Shown: piece after piece, positions 1-5,457 of the stretch
Position numbering within the stretch: position 1 is the stretch's first letter
Layout of the letters: each line of letters begins with the position of its first letter
Assembly: GCA_003444595.1 (NCBI GenBank)
Contig: DLUO01000124.1
Coordinates: forward strand, 1 to 5,457
Length of the DNA: 5,457 bases
Reading direction: 5' to 3'
Source: Bacillota bacterium
GTDB taxonomy: Bacteria; Bacillota; Dethiobacteria; DTU022; UBA8154
The notes under the pieces: generated by a model
What the model was told of the DNA's origin: nothing
Seen by the model: only the letters and a program-made list of their open reading frames with translations
The model's database searches: none
Translations under genes and position numbers: made by a program

Positions 1-1020
1 TTGAATTTCTTGCATTTTTTCTACGGTTTCACCCATTTCCCTTTCGCCCGCGATGGCCATTTCGGATATCTCTCTGGATTCATGGGCCATATCCTGTGAG
101 TTTCCGCTGAGCTGCTGCGCCGAAGCAGCTACATGGTTGGTAGAACCAGCCACCTCCTGGATAGAACTGCTCAAGGCATCTGTTGTTTCCGAAAGGTTCT
201 GGGAGAGTTTTTCTACCCCCTGGGCGGAGCTGTTAATCTGCTCCAGGAGGTGGTATATTCCCTCCAGCATAATGTTAAAAGCTTTGGCCAGTATACCCAT
301 TTCATCTTTTTTGTTAATTTCAATTTTTTGTGTAAGATCCCCCTGGGCAATTTTCTGGGCCCTCTCTGTCATAACGCTTATGGGTGAAACTATTGAGCGG
401 GCGAGAAGCAAAGAAATTGCCAAGGCTATAAAAAAGCTCAGGCTTATGGTTGCGATAAGCCCCCTTCTTACCGTATTTGCAAAAGTTTGCACCTTTTCCA
501 GCAGAAAGAACTGTTCCTCGTGATAAAGCTCTTCCAGCACGTGCATAAGCTCCCCCAAGGTTCCTATGTTGGGCAAAGTCTCTTCTTGATAAATCTTTTG
601 TGCCTGCTGAAGGGAAAAGTCATCACCCCTGCTCAATAAATCCACAATTTTTGCAGCAGACTGGTGCATCAACGTGTGAGGCTCTTCTAAAGCAAGTAAG
701 TATTGCTGAACCTCTTCCGAAGAAGAGGAAAATCCCTCAGATTCTAAATATGCATAATACCAGGAACCCAAATTACAACGAGTGTGATCCAGTTGCCCTT
801 CAAATGCTACCCCCCGGTAAATTGAGTCGCTCAATTTGTTAAGCCAGGTAAGATGGTCGATCTTCCTTTCAGCGAAATGGTGGATCAACTCCATTTTACG
901 GACAATTTCTAAATTCTCCCTCTCAATGCTGTCTACTCGGGTATAGGCGATAATGCCCATAAATACCATTAAAACAAGGATGGCACCGAAAGAGATTAAC
1001 AGTTTGTTTTTGATGGTCAT
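1..1020 (-). CDS. Methyl-accepting chemotaxis protein with extracytoplasmic CZB-like sensor domain (5' part; 3' end outside window)
   Basis: This is a membrane chemoreceptor that would control the CheA kinase. I translated 340 residues from the ATG at 1020, open to the window edge. Residues about 7-27 form the first membrane helix and about 188-208 the second. Between them is a helical sensor domain with the pattern H56-x-x-W59, C82-N-L-G-S-W-Y and H115-x-x-x-H119, which fits the 3-His/1-Cys zinc site of CZB (chemoreceptor zinc-binding) domains; H79 is another possible ligand. Residues about 206-258 are a typical HAMP domain (SPI near the start, then QGDLTQKI and a DEMGxLAxAFN-type second helix). 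From about 261 the long Ser/Ala/Gln/Glu-rich coiled coil of the signalling domain begins; the conserved signalling tip lies beyond the edge. The start is set by AAAGGAA 7 nt upstream. It is separated from the Cmr operon by its own promoter, so shared function is unlikely. The sensed ligand is unknown. Confidence 0.93.
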   Translation of the reverse strand, partial: MTIKNKLLISFGAILVLMVFMGIIAYTRVDSIERENLEIVRKMELIHHFAERKIDHLTWLNKLSDSIYRGVAFEGQLDHTRCNLGSWYYAYLESEGFSSSSEEVQQYLLALEEPHTLMHQSAAKIVDLLSRGDDFSLQQAQKIYQEETLPNIGTLGELMHVLEELYHEEQFFLLEKVQTFANTVRRGLIATISLSFFIALAISLLLARSIVSPISVMTERAQKIAQGDLTQKIEINKKDEMGILAKAFNIMLEGIYHLLEQINSSAQGVEKLSQNLSETTDALSSSIQEVAGSTNHVAASAQQLSGNSQDMAHESREISEMAIAGEREMGETVEKMQEIQ

Positions 1021-1027
1021 TAGATCA

Positions 1028-1034
1028 TTCCTTT
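1028..1034 (-). promoter_or_regulatory. Ribosome binding site of the chemoreceptor gene
   Basis: AAAGGAA on the minus strand lies 7 nt before the ATG at 1020. An overlapping upstream ATG (1028-1026) runs into TAA two codons later, so it is not a competing start. Confidence 0.75.
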
Positions 1035-1073
1035 TTTAATAATTTTTTTCTCTTACAAATCTTTTTAATACAC

Positions 1074-1102
1074 ATTATAAGAAAGGGCCCCGTTTTCATC
1101 AA
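1074..1102 (-). promoter_or_regulatory. Sigma-A-type promoter for the chemoreceptor gene
   Basis: The minus strand carries TTGATG (1102-1097) as the -35 box, a 17-nt spacer, and a perfect TATAAT -10 box (1079-1074). Initiation would fall near 1067, giving a leader of about 45 nt before the ATG at 1020. The -35 box matches TTGACA at 4 of 6 positions. I did not find an obvious flagellar sigma-D (sigma-28) promoter here, although many motility genes use one. The spacer contains GGGCCC within a partly palindromic stretch. Confidence 0.65.
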
Positions 1103-1103
1103 T

Positions 1104-1137
1104 GTAAAATATGAAAGGTGATAGGTAAAATTTTTAC
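1104..1137. repeat. Paired GTAAAAT repeats and a short palindrome upstream of the chemoreceptor promoter
   Basis: GTAAAAT occurs on the plus strand at 1104-1110 and again at 1125-1131, exactly 21 nt (two helical turns) apart. The second copy is the left half of a 13-nt odd-centred palindrome, GTAAAATTTTTAC (1125-1137). The block abuts the -35 box, where an activator or other DNA-binding protein could act. In such AT-rich DNA this could also be chance. Confidence 0.3.
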
Positions 1138-1248
1138 TTTTTGGCTATTTTTCGATGATATTTTGCATAAATCTGCATTTTTTAACAAAAGCCTCTTTGC
1201 CTTGTAATTTTTTATTCGGGAAGGAAATTAAAAGAAAAGAGGAATATT

Positions 1249-1473
1249 TTATGGTTTATTATTAATGTAATCATGGGATCCTACATGACGAAGACATAAG
1301 ACCCCTTTATTTTCGTTACAAGAGATTCGCCAGTCCTGATCTAAGCGGAAATGACCTATATTTCTTTCTTTCAACCCCTGATAGTCACTATATCTCAGTC
1401 CAGTATGCTCTCGCAGTCCGGCCAAACCTATTTCCTGGTATATTACGGCTGTTTTTATTCTCCAAGAACTCTT
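1249..1473 (-). pseudogene. Remnant of a RelE/ParE-superfamily toxin-like gene (5'-truncated)
   Basis: On the minus strand a frame is open from 1473 to a TAA at 1251-1249 (74 codons). It starts inside the 3' end of cmr6 in a different frame. It has no ATG or GTG. The only plausible start is the TTG at 1425, which has AGGAA 6 nt before it and would give 58 residues. The protein reads like the C-terminal half of RelE/YafQ/HigB-fold toxins: a GLK segment, then GHFRLDQDWRI (residues 24-34 of the 58-residue form), a strand VLCLRHVG and a terminal SHDYI. Families of this fold usually have about 85-110 residues, so the N-terminal helices are missing. No antitoxin gene is next to it. I infer a relic cut where the CRISPR cassette joins the flanking DNA. 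Alternatives are a short functional protein translated from TTG, or a chance frame. The family call rests on pattern memory only. Confidence 0.45.
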
Positions 1474-2570
1474 TTAATCAAAGCTATCTTTTCCTTATTT
1501 TTCTTATTGGGTTTCTTCCATTGCTCTTTCCTGTATGTCAGGTACCACTGCTTCAACAATAAGGCGACCTCCTGTTTTTCTTCCGCCGAAGATTGTTCCT
1601 CCGCCAGTTTTTTCAGCCATTTTTCACCCATTGCTCTCATAAAGGCTTCTTGGTCCTGATCATAACTGTCTTGCATCATTTCTTTTTTTACAGGACTAAC
1701 AGCTTCCTCTTCTTTTTGTGTCTCCCTTTGTTGAAGCTTCTGCACTGCTTCCTGCCACCATTTGTTGATTTCTGTTTCCCCGCTCTTTTCCCTTACAAAA
1801 CGCCCGTAGCCAGCAGTCGTTTTGGCTCCGGCACCAATGGCGGTTAAAGCGTCTGTAAGCCACTCAAAAGCCAGGAGAAAATCCTCCCGATCTTGCTCTG
1901 CCGTCCTGCGACGTGGCGCTAAGGCAAAAAGAAAAGTTTGCTGGGGTGCCACAGCAAGAAAGGGTATGGGAACAGGATCGTACCAGTCGCCAGGCGCGAG
2001 CTGGGGTTGCTCCTGCTGATAATATTCCTGGTAATGGGGTGTCATTACCTCTTCTTCAAGCTGTACGGGGCTTATGGGCAGGGCGTCAAAAAAGAGCACA
2101 CTGCCAATATGCTTTTCCACATTATTTGCATTTGCCTCCCGTGGGCCGAATAGCCGATTTACATCGTCTGGGGAAACTTCAACCCAGTTTTCTGCCCAGG
2201 AGCGCACCATACCTTTAACCGAACTGCCGGGAAGATAAGGTGTTCCTAGGGTATGGTGCCAGGCAAAACCGTTTTCTACAGGGTGGGAGCGCCCTAAACC
2301 GGTAACAAAGCGCCAACTGGTGGCAAAACAGCGGCATTCGCCCCCAAGATCCTTTGCCAGCATCACCAGCCGCAGGACAGCTTCTTTCAAAAAGGCTCTC
2401 TCTCCTACCGGGATACCGGTCACCTGATTTATCCAATCTCTTTTACCCCGGTCACCTATGGTCCAGTCACGAGCCCATCCTTGAAAAAATTTATCGTACC
2501 ATAAACCAGTGTTAAAACTCCTTTTAAATCGTCTCGGTGCATTATGATTATGATACAATGGCAAAACCAT
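1455..2570 (-). CDS. cmr6: Type III-B CRISPR RAMP protein Cmr6 with charged C-terminal extension
   Basis: Cmr6 is a RAMP (RRM-fold) subunit at the 3' end of the crRNA in the Cmr complex, next to Cmr1. The 371-residue protein shows the Cmr6 hallmarks: an N-terminal segment ending in NTGLWYDKF (20-28), then LGRSHPVENG-x-x-WHHTLG (92-109), the PYLPGSSVKGMVRSWA block (111-126), an FGP (141-143), and the glycine-rich RNA-binding loop GAGAKTTAGYGRF (246-258). In a minimal Cmr6 the protein would end soon after this loop. Here about 113 further residues follow (259-371), rich in Lys, Glu and Gln and probably helical. They are encoded by DNA that looks more AT-rich than the core. The ATG at 2570 is preceded by AAAGGGGGG with a 7-nt spacer. 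The gene lies 32 nt after cmr5, the only real gap in the visible operon, and is its last intact gene. The stop TAA is at 1457-1455. Confidence 0.95.
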   Translation of the reverse strand: MVLPLYHNHNAPRRFKRSFNTGLWYDKFFQGWARDWTIGDRGKRDWINQVTGIPVGERAFLKEAVLRLVMLAKDLGGECRCFATSWRFVTGLGRSHPVENGFAWHHTLGTPYLPGSSVKGMVRSWAENWVEVSPDDVNRLFGPREANANNVEKHIGSVLFFDALPISPVQLEEEVMTPHYQEYYQQEQPQLAPGDWYDPVPIPFLAVAPQQTFLFALAPRRRTAEQDREDFLLAFEWLTDALTAIGAGAKTTAGYGRFVREKSGETEINKWWQEAVQKLQQRETQKEEEAVSPVKKEMMQDSYDQDQEAFMRAMGEKWLKKLAEEQSSAEEKQEVALLLKQWYLTYRKEQWKKPNKKNKEKIALIKRVLGE

Positions 2571-2602
2571 CTTCTCGCCCCCCTTTAACCATTAGCCCTA
2601 TC

Positions 2603-3001
2603 CTACTCTCTTCTGAAAAAAGCCACAGCAAACTTTTTCAGCCACTCCAACCAGGCCAGCGTTTCTGCCTGGGCGCGCAGGTAGACCGCCCGGTCACAGT
2701 TAACTATAGCCGCCATAAGGTCGTCCTCACCGCCGTAAGGGGCACGGCCCTCAGGATCGTCCCGGCAGAGCCAATCTTTTAGGGCCCGGTAAAGAAGATA
2801 GTGGGCATCATGCTCATTGCCTTTTGCCCGCGCGAGCAGGGTCGCGGCAGCCTGCCCCAAACCGTTTGCTATGATGTCTGCCGGTAAGCTCTCTACGTAG
2901 GAAACAAATTTCTGCCGGGTATCTTCGTCATAATTATTTTCTATATCGCGTATTTTGTCTAAAGCGTGGTGTGCCCTCATTTGCTCAAGAGTTTGCATCA
3001 T
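2603..3001 (-). CDS. cmr5: Type III-B CRISPR small subunit Cmr5
   Basis: Cmr5 is the small all-helical subunit that forms the inner filament of the Cmr complex along the bound target RNA. The 132-residue protein is of family length. It has the expected features: an N-terminal RAHHALDKI helix (residues 9-17), the LPADIIANGLGQAAATL segment (39-55), and a C-terminal helix ending in WLEWLKKFAVAFF (117-129). The start codon ATG (3001-2999) overlaps the cmr4 stop as ATGA, indicating translational coupling. It is also served by a near-perfect site GGAGGTGA (3015-3008) 6 nt upstream. A second ATG follows directly, so the protein could begin one residue later. The stop TAG is at 2605-2603. Confidence 0.95.
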   Translation of the reverse strand: MMQTLEQMRAHHALDKIRDIENNYDEDTRQKFVSYVESLPADIIANGLGQAAATLLARAKGNEHDAHYLLYRALKDWLCRDDPEGRAPYGGEDDLMAAIVNCDRAVYLRAQAETLAWLEWLKKFAVAFFRRE

Positions 3002-3834
3002 AATTGCTCACCTCCGTCTGTAATCCAGCTAACGGCGCACCAGCCCTGCCCGATCGTTTCATTGCCCCCAACCTGTAAATAAGGGCGATCGCTGAAAATA
3101 CCCTTAACCTCCTCCAAGTCGCTCTCTCTTTTATCTCTGGCAAAAAGGAGAGCATAAAACAGGGTATCCGGGGGGATGGTCTCCTCATACCAAAGGTTTT
3201 CGCTGGTTCTGGTCTCGTTATCCAGAACGTTGCGGGCGTTTACCGCCAAGCCGTAGCGAGCAAAGTAGGCAAACTCATCATCACAAATGATTGCCAACCC
3301 CGCTTGAAGGCGGTCCTTTAGGGCATCGTGCCGGGTAAAGGGCTTTAAAGTATTGATTAAATCCGAAAGCTCGTCGCCCTCTGCCCTCACCCTAAAAGAA
3401 AGTTCTTCCAGAAAAAGGGATCCCTGACCCTGGACAGTAACAGCTTCACCATTTTCAGGGCGGAGTATGGCAAAACTTTCCATCATCCCTGCCAATTGCA
3501 GATCCCTTTGTAAGCGCTCTAAAAGGTACGGGCAAGTCACCCACCTATAATGGCCCTGTAACGAACGCACCGGCAACAGCAAGAGCCGGGCATCGGTGAC
3601 AAGGAGAGAACCGGCATTATCAGGGCCGCCAAAAATACGCTCTACCTTTTCATCATCTATACCCCATAGCTGCTCTGCCCGGTCCCGTAAAGAACCTTTA
3701 AGGCTTGAACTTACGATAACGGGATAATCGGTCGACTTCTCCCGGGCTACCGGAAGGTCCACAACTCCTACTACCTGCCCCATACCGGGATGCAGGCTGG
3801 TTTCCGCAAGAAGGCCCAAAACAGCGCTTTTCAT
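2998..3834 (-). CDS. cmr4: Type III-B CRISPR RAMP protein Cmr4, target-RNA-cleaving backbone subunit
   Basis: Cmr4 polymerises along the crRNA as the backbone of the Cmr complex, and each copy cuts the bound target RNA at 6-nt intervals. From the ATG at 3834 the protein has 278 residues. Visible features are the N-terminal LHPGMGQVVGVVDLPVARE (14-32) with the catalytic Asp at residue 26, the SSLKGSLRD block (43-51), FGGP (68-71), the thumb-like region with NLWYEETIPPDT (213-224), and the glycine-rich LQVGGNETIGQGW (253-265). The longest ORF begins at an ATG at 3852, but its first codons are the ribosome binding site GGGAGGAG (3850-3843), which sits 8 nt before the 3834 ATG. The shorter start also places the catalytic Asp at 26, the number known for Pyrococcus furiosus Cmr4. 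It starts 2 nt after the cmr3 stop and overlaps cmr5 by 4 nt. Confidence 0.96.
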   Translation of the reverse strand: MKSAVLGLLAETSLHPGMGQVVGVVDLPVAREKSTDYPVIVSSSLKGSLRDRAEQLWGIDDEKVERIFGGPDNAGSLLVTDARLLLLPVRSLQGHYRWVTCPYLLERLQRDLQLAGMMESFAILRPENGEAVTVQGQGSLFLEELSFRVRAEGDELSDLINTLKPFTRHDALKDRLQAGLAIICDDEFAYFARYGLAVNARNVLDNETRTSENLWYEETIPPDTLFYALLFARDKRESDLEEVKGIFSDRPYLQVGGNETIGQGWCAVSWITDGGEQL

Positions 3835-3836
3835 CA

Positions 3837-4934
3837 CTATTTCTCCTCCCATCTGCCAATGATTATTTGACCAAAACCGTAGTCACCCTTGGGACCTATA
3901 CACTGTCCATGCAAGGCGGCCACCTGAGCGGTTTTTTGTTCATCTGCCTCAAAGAACCAAAGGCTTCCCGAAGGTAAAAAAGGCATCAAAGATCTGGGTT
4001 GCCGGTTAAGCATATCCCATCCCCCTGCCTGCAGAACTTTGCCGATACAAGCTGCCAGACAGCGGCCTGGTATGCCGGGAGGCCCCTGGCTGATAACCTT
4101 TTGTAAACTTTCCCTCTCACCGTACCATCCAGGGGTGACCAGGATAACCGTAAAGCGGATCTTTCCGCCCTTCCCTGCGACCAAAGATGGTGCCGGCGGC
4201 AAAATCTCAGAGGGATTACCCGACATAACCTGAACGGCGGCCAGCCGCCCTTCTCCCCCCAGAGGTACGGCCAATTGATCCTTAACCCGCCAGGCCGGAG
4301 GGATACCTGAAACATATACCGCGAGGGCGGTTTCTCTTTTCGGCCTAACGTGGATAATGTTGTACAGATGCCCTTCCTTGGCAGTACGGCTCTCATCTGA
4401 ACGCTCCAGCCCCACCCTGATCTCATCGACATAGAAATCTTCGCGTCTTTTTAAGGTATTTTGAGAAGGAACACCGCCCTCCAAAACCTGACCAAGACCC
4501 TCTCTGGTAAGGTAAACACCATTTAGAAGCTTGGCCCCCTCTGGCTCCCGGGCGGGCACAGGCAACCTGACAGTGCCCAAATCGCATTCCACTGGAGCTC
4601 CAGGAACAAGTCTAATATAGGTGCCTTCTTTACCCAGAAGCAACAAGGGTGCTGGGAAGCAAGGCTCATCCTGGTAGAGCAGGTACGGCCCGCGTAGCCG
4701 CAAGTTGCCTAGATCATCCGGACCACCCAATTCTTCCGGCCATTTCTCCGTCTCTCCCGGATGCCATTTTTGTTCCAGGGCCAGGCTTGTGCGGATTGCT
4801 CCCTGTAAAGTTGTAATGAAGGGAGGGAAGATGCTTTTTACCCTTATATATCCCCCCTCACCGGCATGGAAGGGCGCGGCATCCCTAAAAAAACAGGTAT
4901 CGAGAAAGCGGAAGACCCATCGCTGCCAGCTCAC
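3837..4934 (-). CDS. cmr3: Type III-B CRISPR RAMP protein Cmr3
   Basis: Cmr3 is the Cas5-like RAMP subunit that pairs with Cas10 and holds the 5' tag of the crRNA. The 365-residue protein is of family length. It shows DTCFFRDAAPFHAG (12-25) and FPPFITTLQGAIRTSL (36-51), the standard Cmr3 N-terminal signature. It also has a mid-region RVGLERSDESRTAKEGHLY (173-191), GGWDM (304-308), LPSGSLWFFE (320-329) and the C-terminal glycine-rich DYGFGQ (351-356). The start is a GTG (4934-4932) that overlaps the cmr2 stop TGA as GTGA, so translation is probably coupled to cmr2. It has a site AAGGGGGT (4948-4941) 6 nt upstream. The stop TAG is at 3839-3837, 2 nt before cmr4. Confidence 0.95.
   Translation of the reverse strand: MSWQRWVFRFLDTCFFRDAAPFHAGEGGYIRVKSIFPPFITTLQGAIRTSLALEQKWHPGETEKWPEELGGPDDLGNLRLRGPYLLYQDEPCFPAPLLLLGKEGTYIRLVPGAPVECDLGTVRLPVPAREPEGAKLLNGVYLTREGLGQVLEGGVPSQNTLKRREDFYVDEIRVGLERSDESRTAKEGHLYNIIHVRPKRETALAVYVSGIPPAWRVKDQLAVPLGGEGRLAAVQVMSGNPSEILPPAPSLVAGKGGKIRFTVILVTPGWYGERESLQKVISQGPPGIPGRCLAACIGKVLQAGGWDMLNRQPRSLMPFLPSGSLWFFEADEQKTAQVAALHGQCIGPKGDYGFGQIIIGRWEEK
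3843..3850 (-). promoter_or_regulatory. Ribosome binding site that decides the cmr4 start
   Basis: GGGAGGAG lies inside the last codons of cmr3 and 8 nt before the ATG at 3834. An in-frame ATG at 3852 overlaps this site and has no comparable site of its own upstream, so it is rejected as the start. Confidence 0.8.
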
Positions 4935-5457
4935 AGCTCCACCCCCTTCTGCGCTAAAAATTTAATCAACATGACCCCATCGAGAGAAAAAGACCTTTCT
5001 TCTTTTTGAACCCCGCCTTTTTCAGCCCACCTGTATCTGCGGCAAATCGTTAGCAAACGCTCCATCCTTTGCCGTGCCGTAGGCCAATCCACCTCACGCT
5101 CCCTGTTGCGTCGGTACTCGGCCGCTAAAATATCAATCAATTCTTCATCGGTCCACTCCAGGGGAATATTCCCCTCTTCATCGATTAAAATCGCCAAACG
5201 CTGGCGCATGTTGTAAAAAAACGTGAAATTATATTCTTTCTCTTTGCTGTAAGAAGAGAAAGAGCTAAGCAGCTCATTAATAAGGTTGTGTTGGCTCGAG
5301 CCGATAATTGGCCAAGGAACCGCCCAGGTTAAAACACGCCCGACACCTTTCCAAACGGTTACAGCAAGGCTGTTTCTTCCTGTTTTTTCTTTGGCTATCT
5401 CGTCAAGTAAATAGTGCGCCTCCCTGATCACCCCTGTCAATGGAGTGTTATAATGGG
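4931..5457 (-). CDS. cmr2: Type III-B CRISPR Cas10/Cmr2, C-terminal fragment (5' part outside window)
   Basis: Cmr2 is the Cas10-family large subunit, the signalling and DNase scaffold of the complex. About 174 C-terminal residues are visible. The frame is open to the window edge and begins HYNTPLTGVIREAHYLL, which matches the end of the second Palm (cyclase-like) domain of Cas10. It is followed by AKEKTGRNSLAVTVWKG, then the helical C-terminal D4 domain. A TTG at 5440 could be mistaken for a start, but conserved Cas10 sequence continues upstream of it (HYNTP), so the frame is a fragment of a larger gene. The HD motif and the GGDD motif are outside the window, so DNase and cyclic oligoadenylate synthesis cannot be judged. 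The stop TGA (4933-4931) overlaps the GTG start of cmr3. Identity rests on the Palm-end motif and on the position before cmr3. Confidence 0.88.
   Translation of the reverse strand, partial: HYNTPLTGVIREAHYLLDEIAKEKTGRNSLAVTVWKGVGRVLTWAVPWPIIGSSQHNLINELLSSFSSYSKEKEYNFTFFYNMRQRLAILIDEEGNIPLEWTDEELIDILAAEYRRNREREVDWPTARQRMERLLTICRRYRWAEKGGVQKEERSFSLDGVMLIKFLAQKGVEL
4941..4948 (-). promoter_or_regulatory. Ribosome binding site supporting the GTG start of cmr3
   Basis: AAGGGGGT, one base from the consensus AAGGAGGT, lies within the end of cmr2 and 6 nt before the GTG at 4934. It supports the non-ATG start and the 4-nt overlap with cmr2. Confidence 0.7.

Larger units (their letters stand above)
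1021..1248. other. AT-rich intergenic region between the toxin-like remnant and the chemoreceptor gene
   Basis: This 228-nt stretch holds the chemoreceptor promoter, its ribosome binding site and the GTAAAAT repeats, all at its left end. The part from 1138 to 1248 is poly-A/T-rich. I see no gene, tRNA, CRISPR repeat or GC-rich hairpin followed by a T-run there. No convincing terminator for the Cmr operon is visible, so transcription may end by another mechanism or read through. Confidence 0.6.

Noticed and set aside
53..523. 156-codon plus-strand ORF
   Set aside because: It lies antisense to the chemoreceptor HAMP and coiled-coil region, which has clear family motifs on the minus strand. The plus-strand product is Ser/Trp/Cys-rich and resembles nothing.
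1138..1248. Possible CRISPR repeats, small RNA or terminator in the AT-rich gap
   Set aside because: No repeated unit of CRISPR length is present. The best hairpin (TGCA, 6-nt loop, TGCA before a T-run near 1160-1185 on the plus strand) has only four base pairs, too weak to call.
1351..1659. 102-codon plus-strand ORF with hydrophobic, Phe-rich product
   Set aside because: It is antisense to the Lys/Glu-rich tail of cmr6. The runs of Phe and Leu are simply the complement of AAG/GAA codons, so the apparent membrane protein is an artefact.
2215..2436. 73-codon minus-strand ORF inside cmr6
   Set aside because: It is an out-of-frame shadow over the most conserved part of cmr6 (the LGRSHPVENG and PGSSVKG region).
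3986..4432. 148-codon minus-strand ORF inside cmr3
   Set aside because: It is a shifted frame of cmr3, whose own frame has the conserved Cmr3 motifs throughout.
5438..5440. TTG as the start of a separate 169-residue gene
   Set aside because: Cas10-like sequence (HYNTP) continues upstream in the same frame to the window edge, and there is no good ribosome binding site, so the frame is the tail of cmr2.

Overview
The window reads almost entirely on the minus strand. It holds the 3' part of a type III-B CRISPR-Cas (Cmr) effector operon, then a short AT-rich gap containing a gene remnant, then the 5' part of a methyl-accepting chemotaxis protein (MCP) gene. The organism looks like an anaerobic, possibly thermophilic member of the Firmicutes (Clostridia-like). 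The reasons are the strong purine-rich Shine-Dalgarno sites before every gene, the use of a GTG start, tightly coupled genes, and the style of the Cmr and MCP proteins. The exact taxon cannot be read from the sequence.

Layout from the operon's 5' side (right to left): positions 5457-4931 are the C-terminal end of cmr2 (cas10), cut by the window edge. Then come cmr3 (4934-3837), cmr4 (3834-2998, start corrected from the longer ORF), cmr5 (3001-2603) and cmr6 (2570-1455). Junctions are a 4-nt GTGA overlap (cmr2/cmr3), a 2-nt gap (cmr3/cmr4), a 4-nt ATGA overlap (cmr4/cmr5) and a 32-nt gap with its own strong ribosome binding site (cmr5/cmr6). This is one translationally coupled unit. The products should assemble on a crRNA into the Cmr complex: Cas10 and Cmr3 at the 5'-tag end, a Cmr4 backbone that cuts target RNA, Cmr5 small subunits, and Cmr6 near the 3' end. 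Cmr1, the array, adaptation genes and ancillary nucleases are not in this window.

Between cmr6 and the MCP (1454-1021) lies a reading frame of about 58-74 codons. Its product resembles the C-terminal half of a RelE/ParE-superfamily toxin and has no normal start, so it is most likely a truncated relic at the edge of the CRISPR cassette. The remaining 228 bases are very AT-rich and contain a good sigma-A-type promoter for the MCP gene, with repeats just upstream of it.

The MCP (1020 to the left edge) has two membrane helices enclosing a CZB-like zinc-binding sensor domain, then a HAMP domain and the start of the cytoplasmic signalling coiled coil. It appears functionally unrelated to the CRISPR operon. 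Nothing here is a clearly new system. The points most worth a second look are the toxin-like remnant, the long charged C-terminal extension of Cmr6, and the corrected Cmr4 start.
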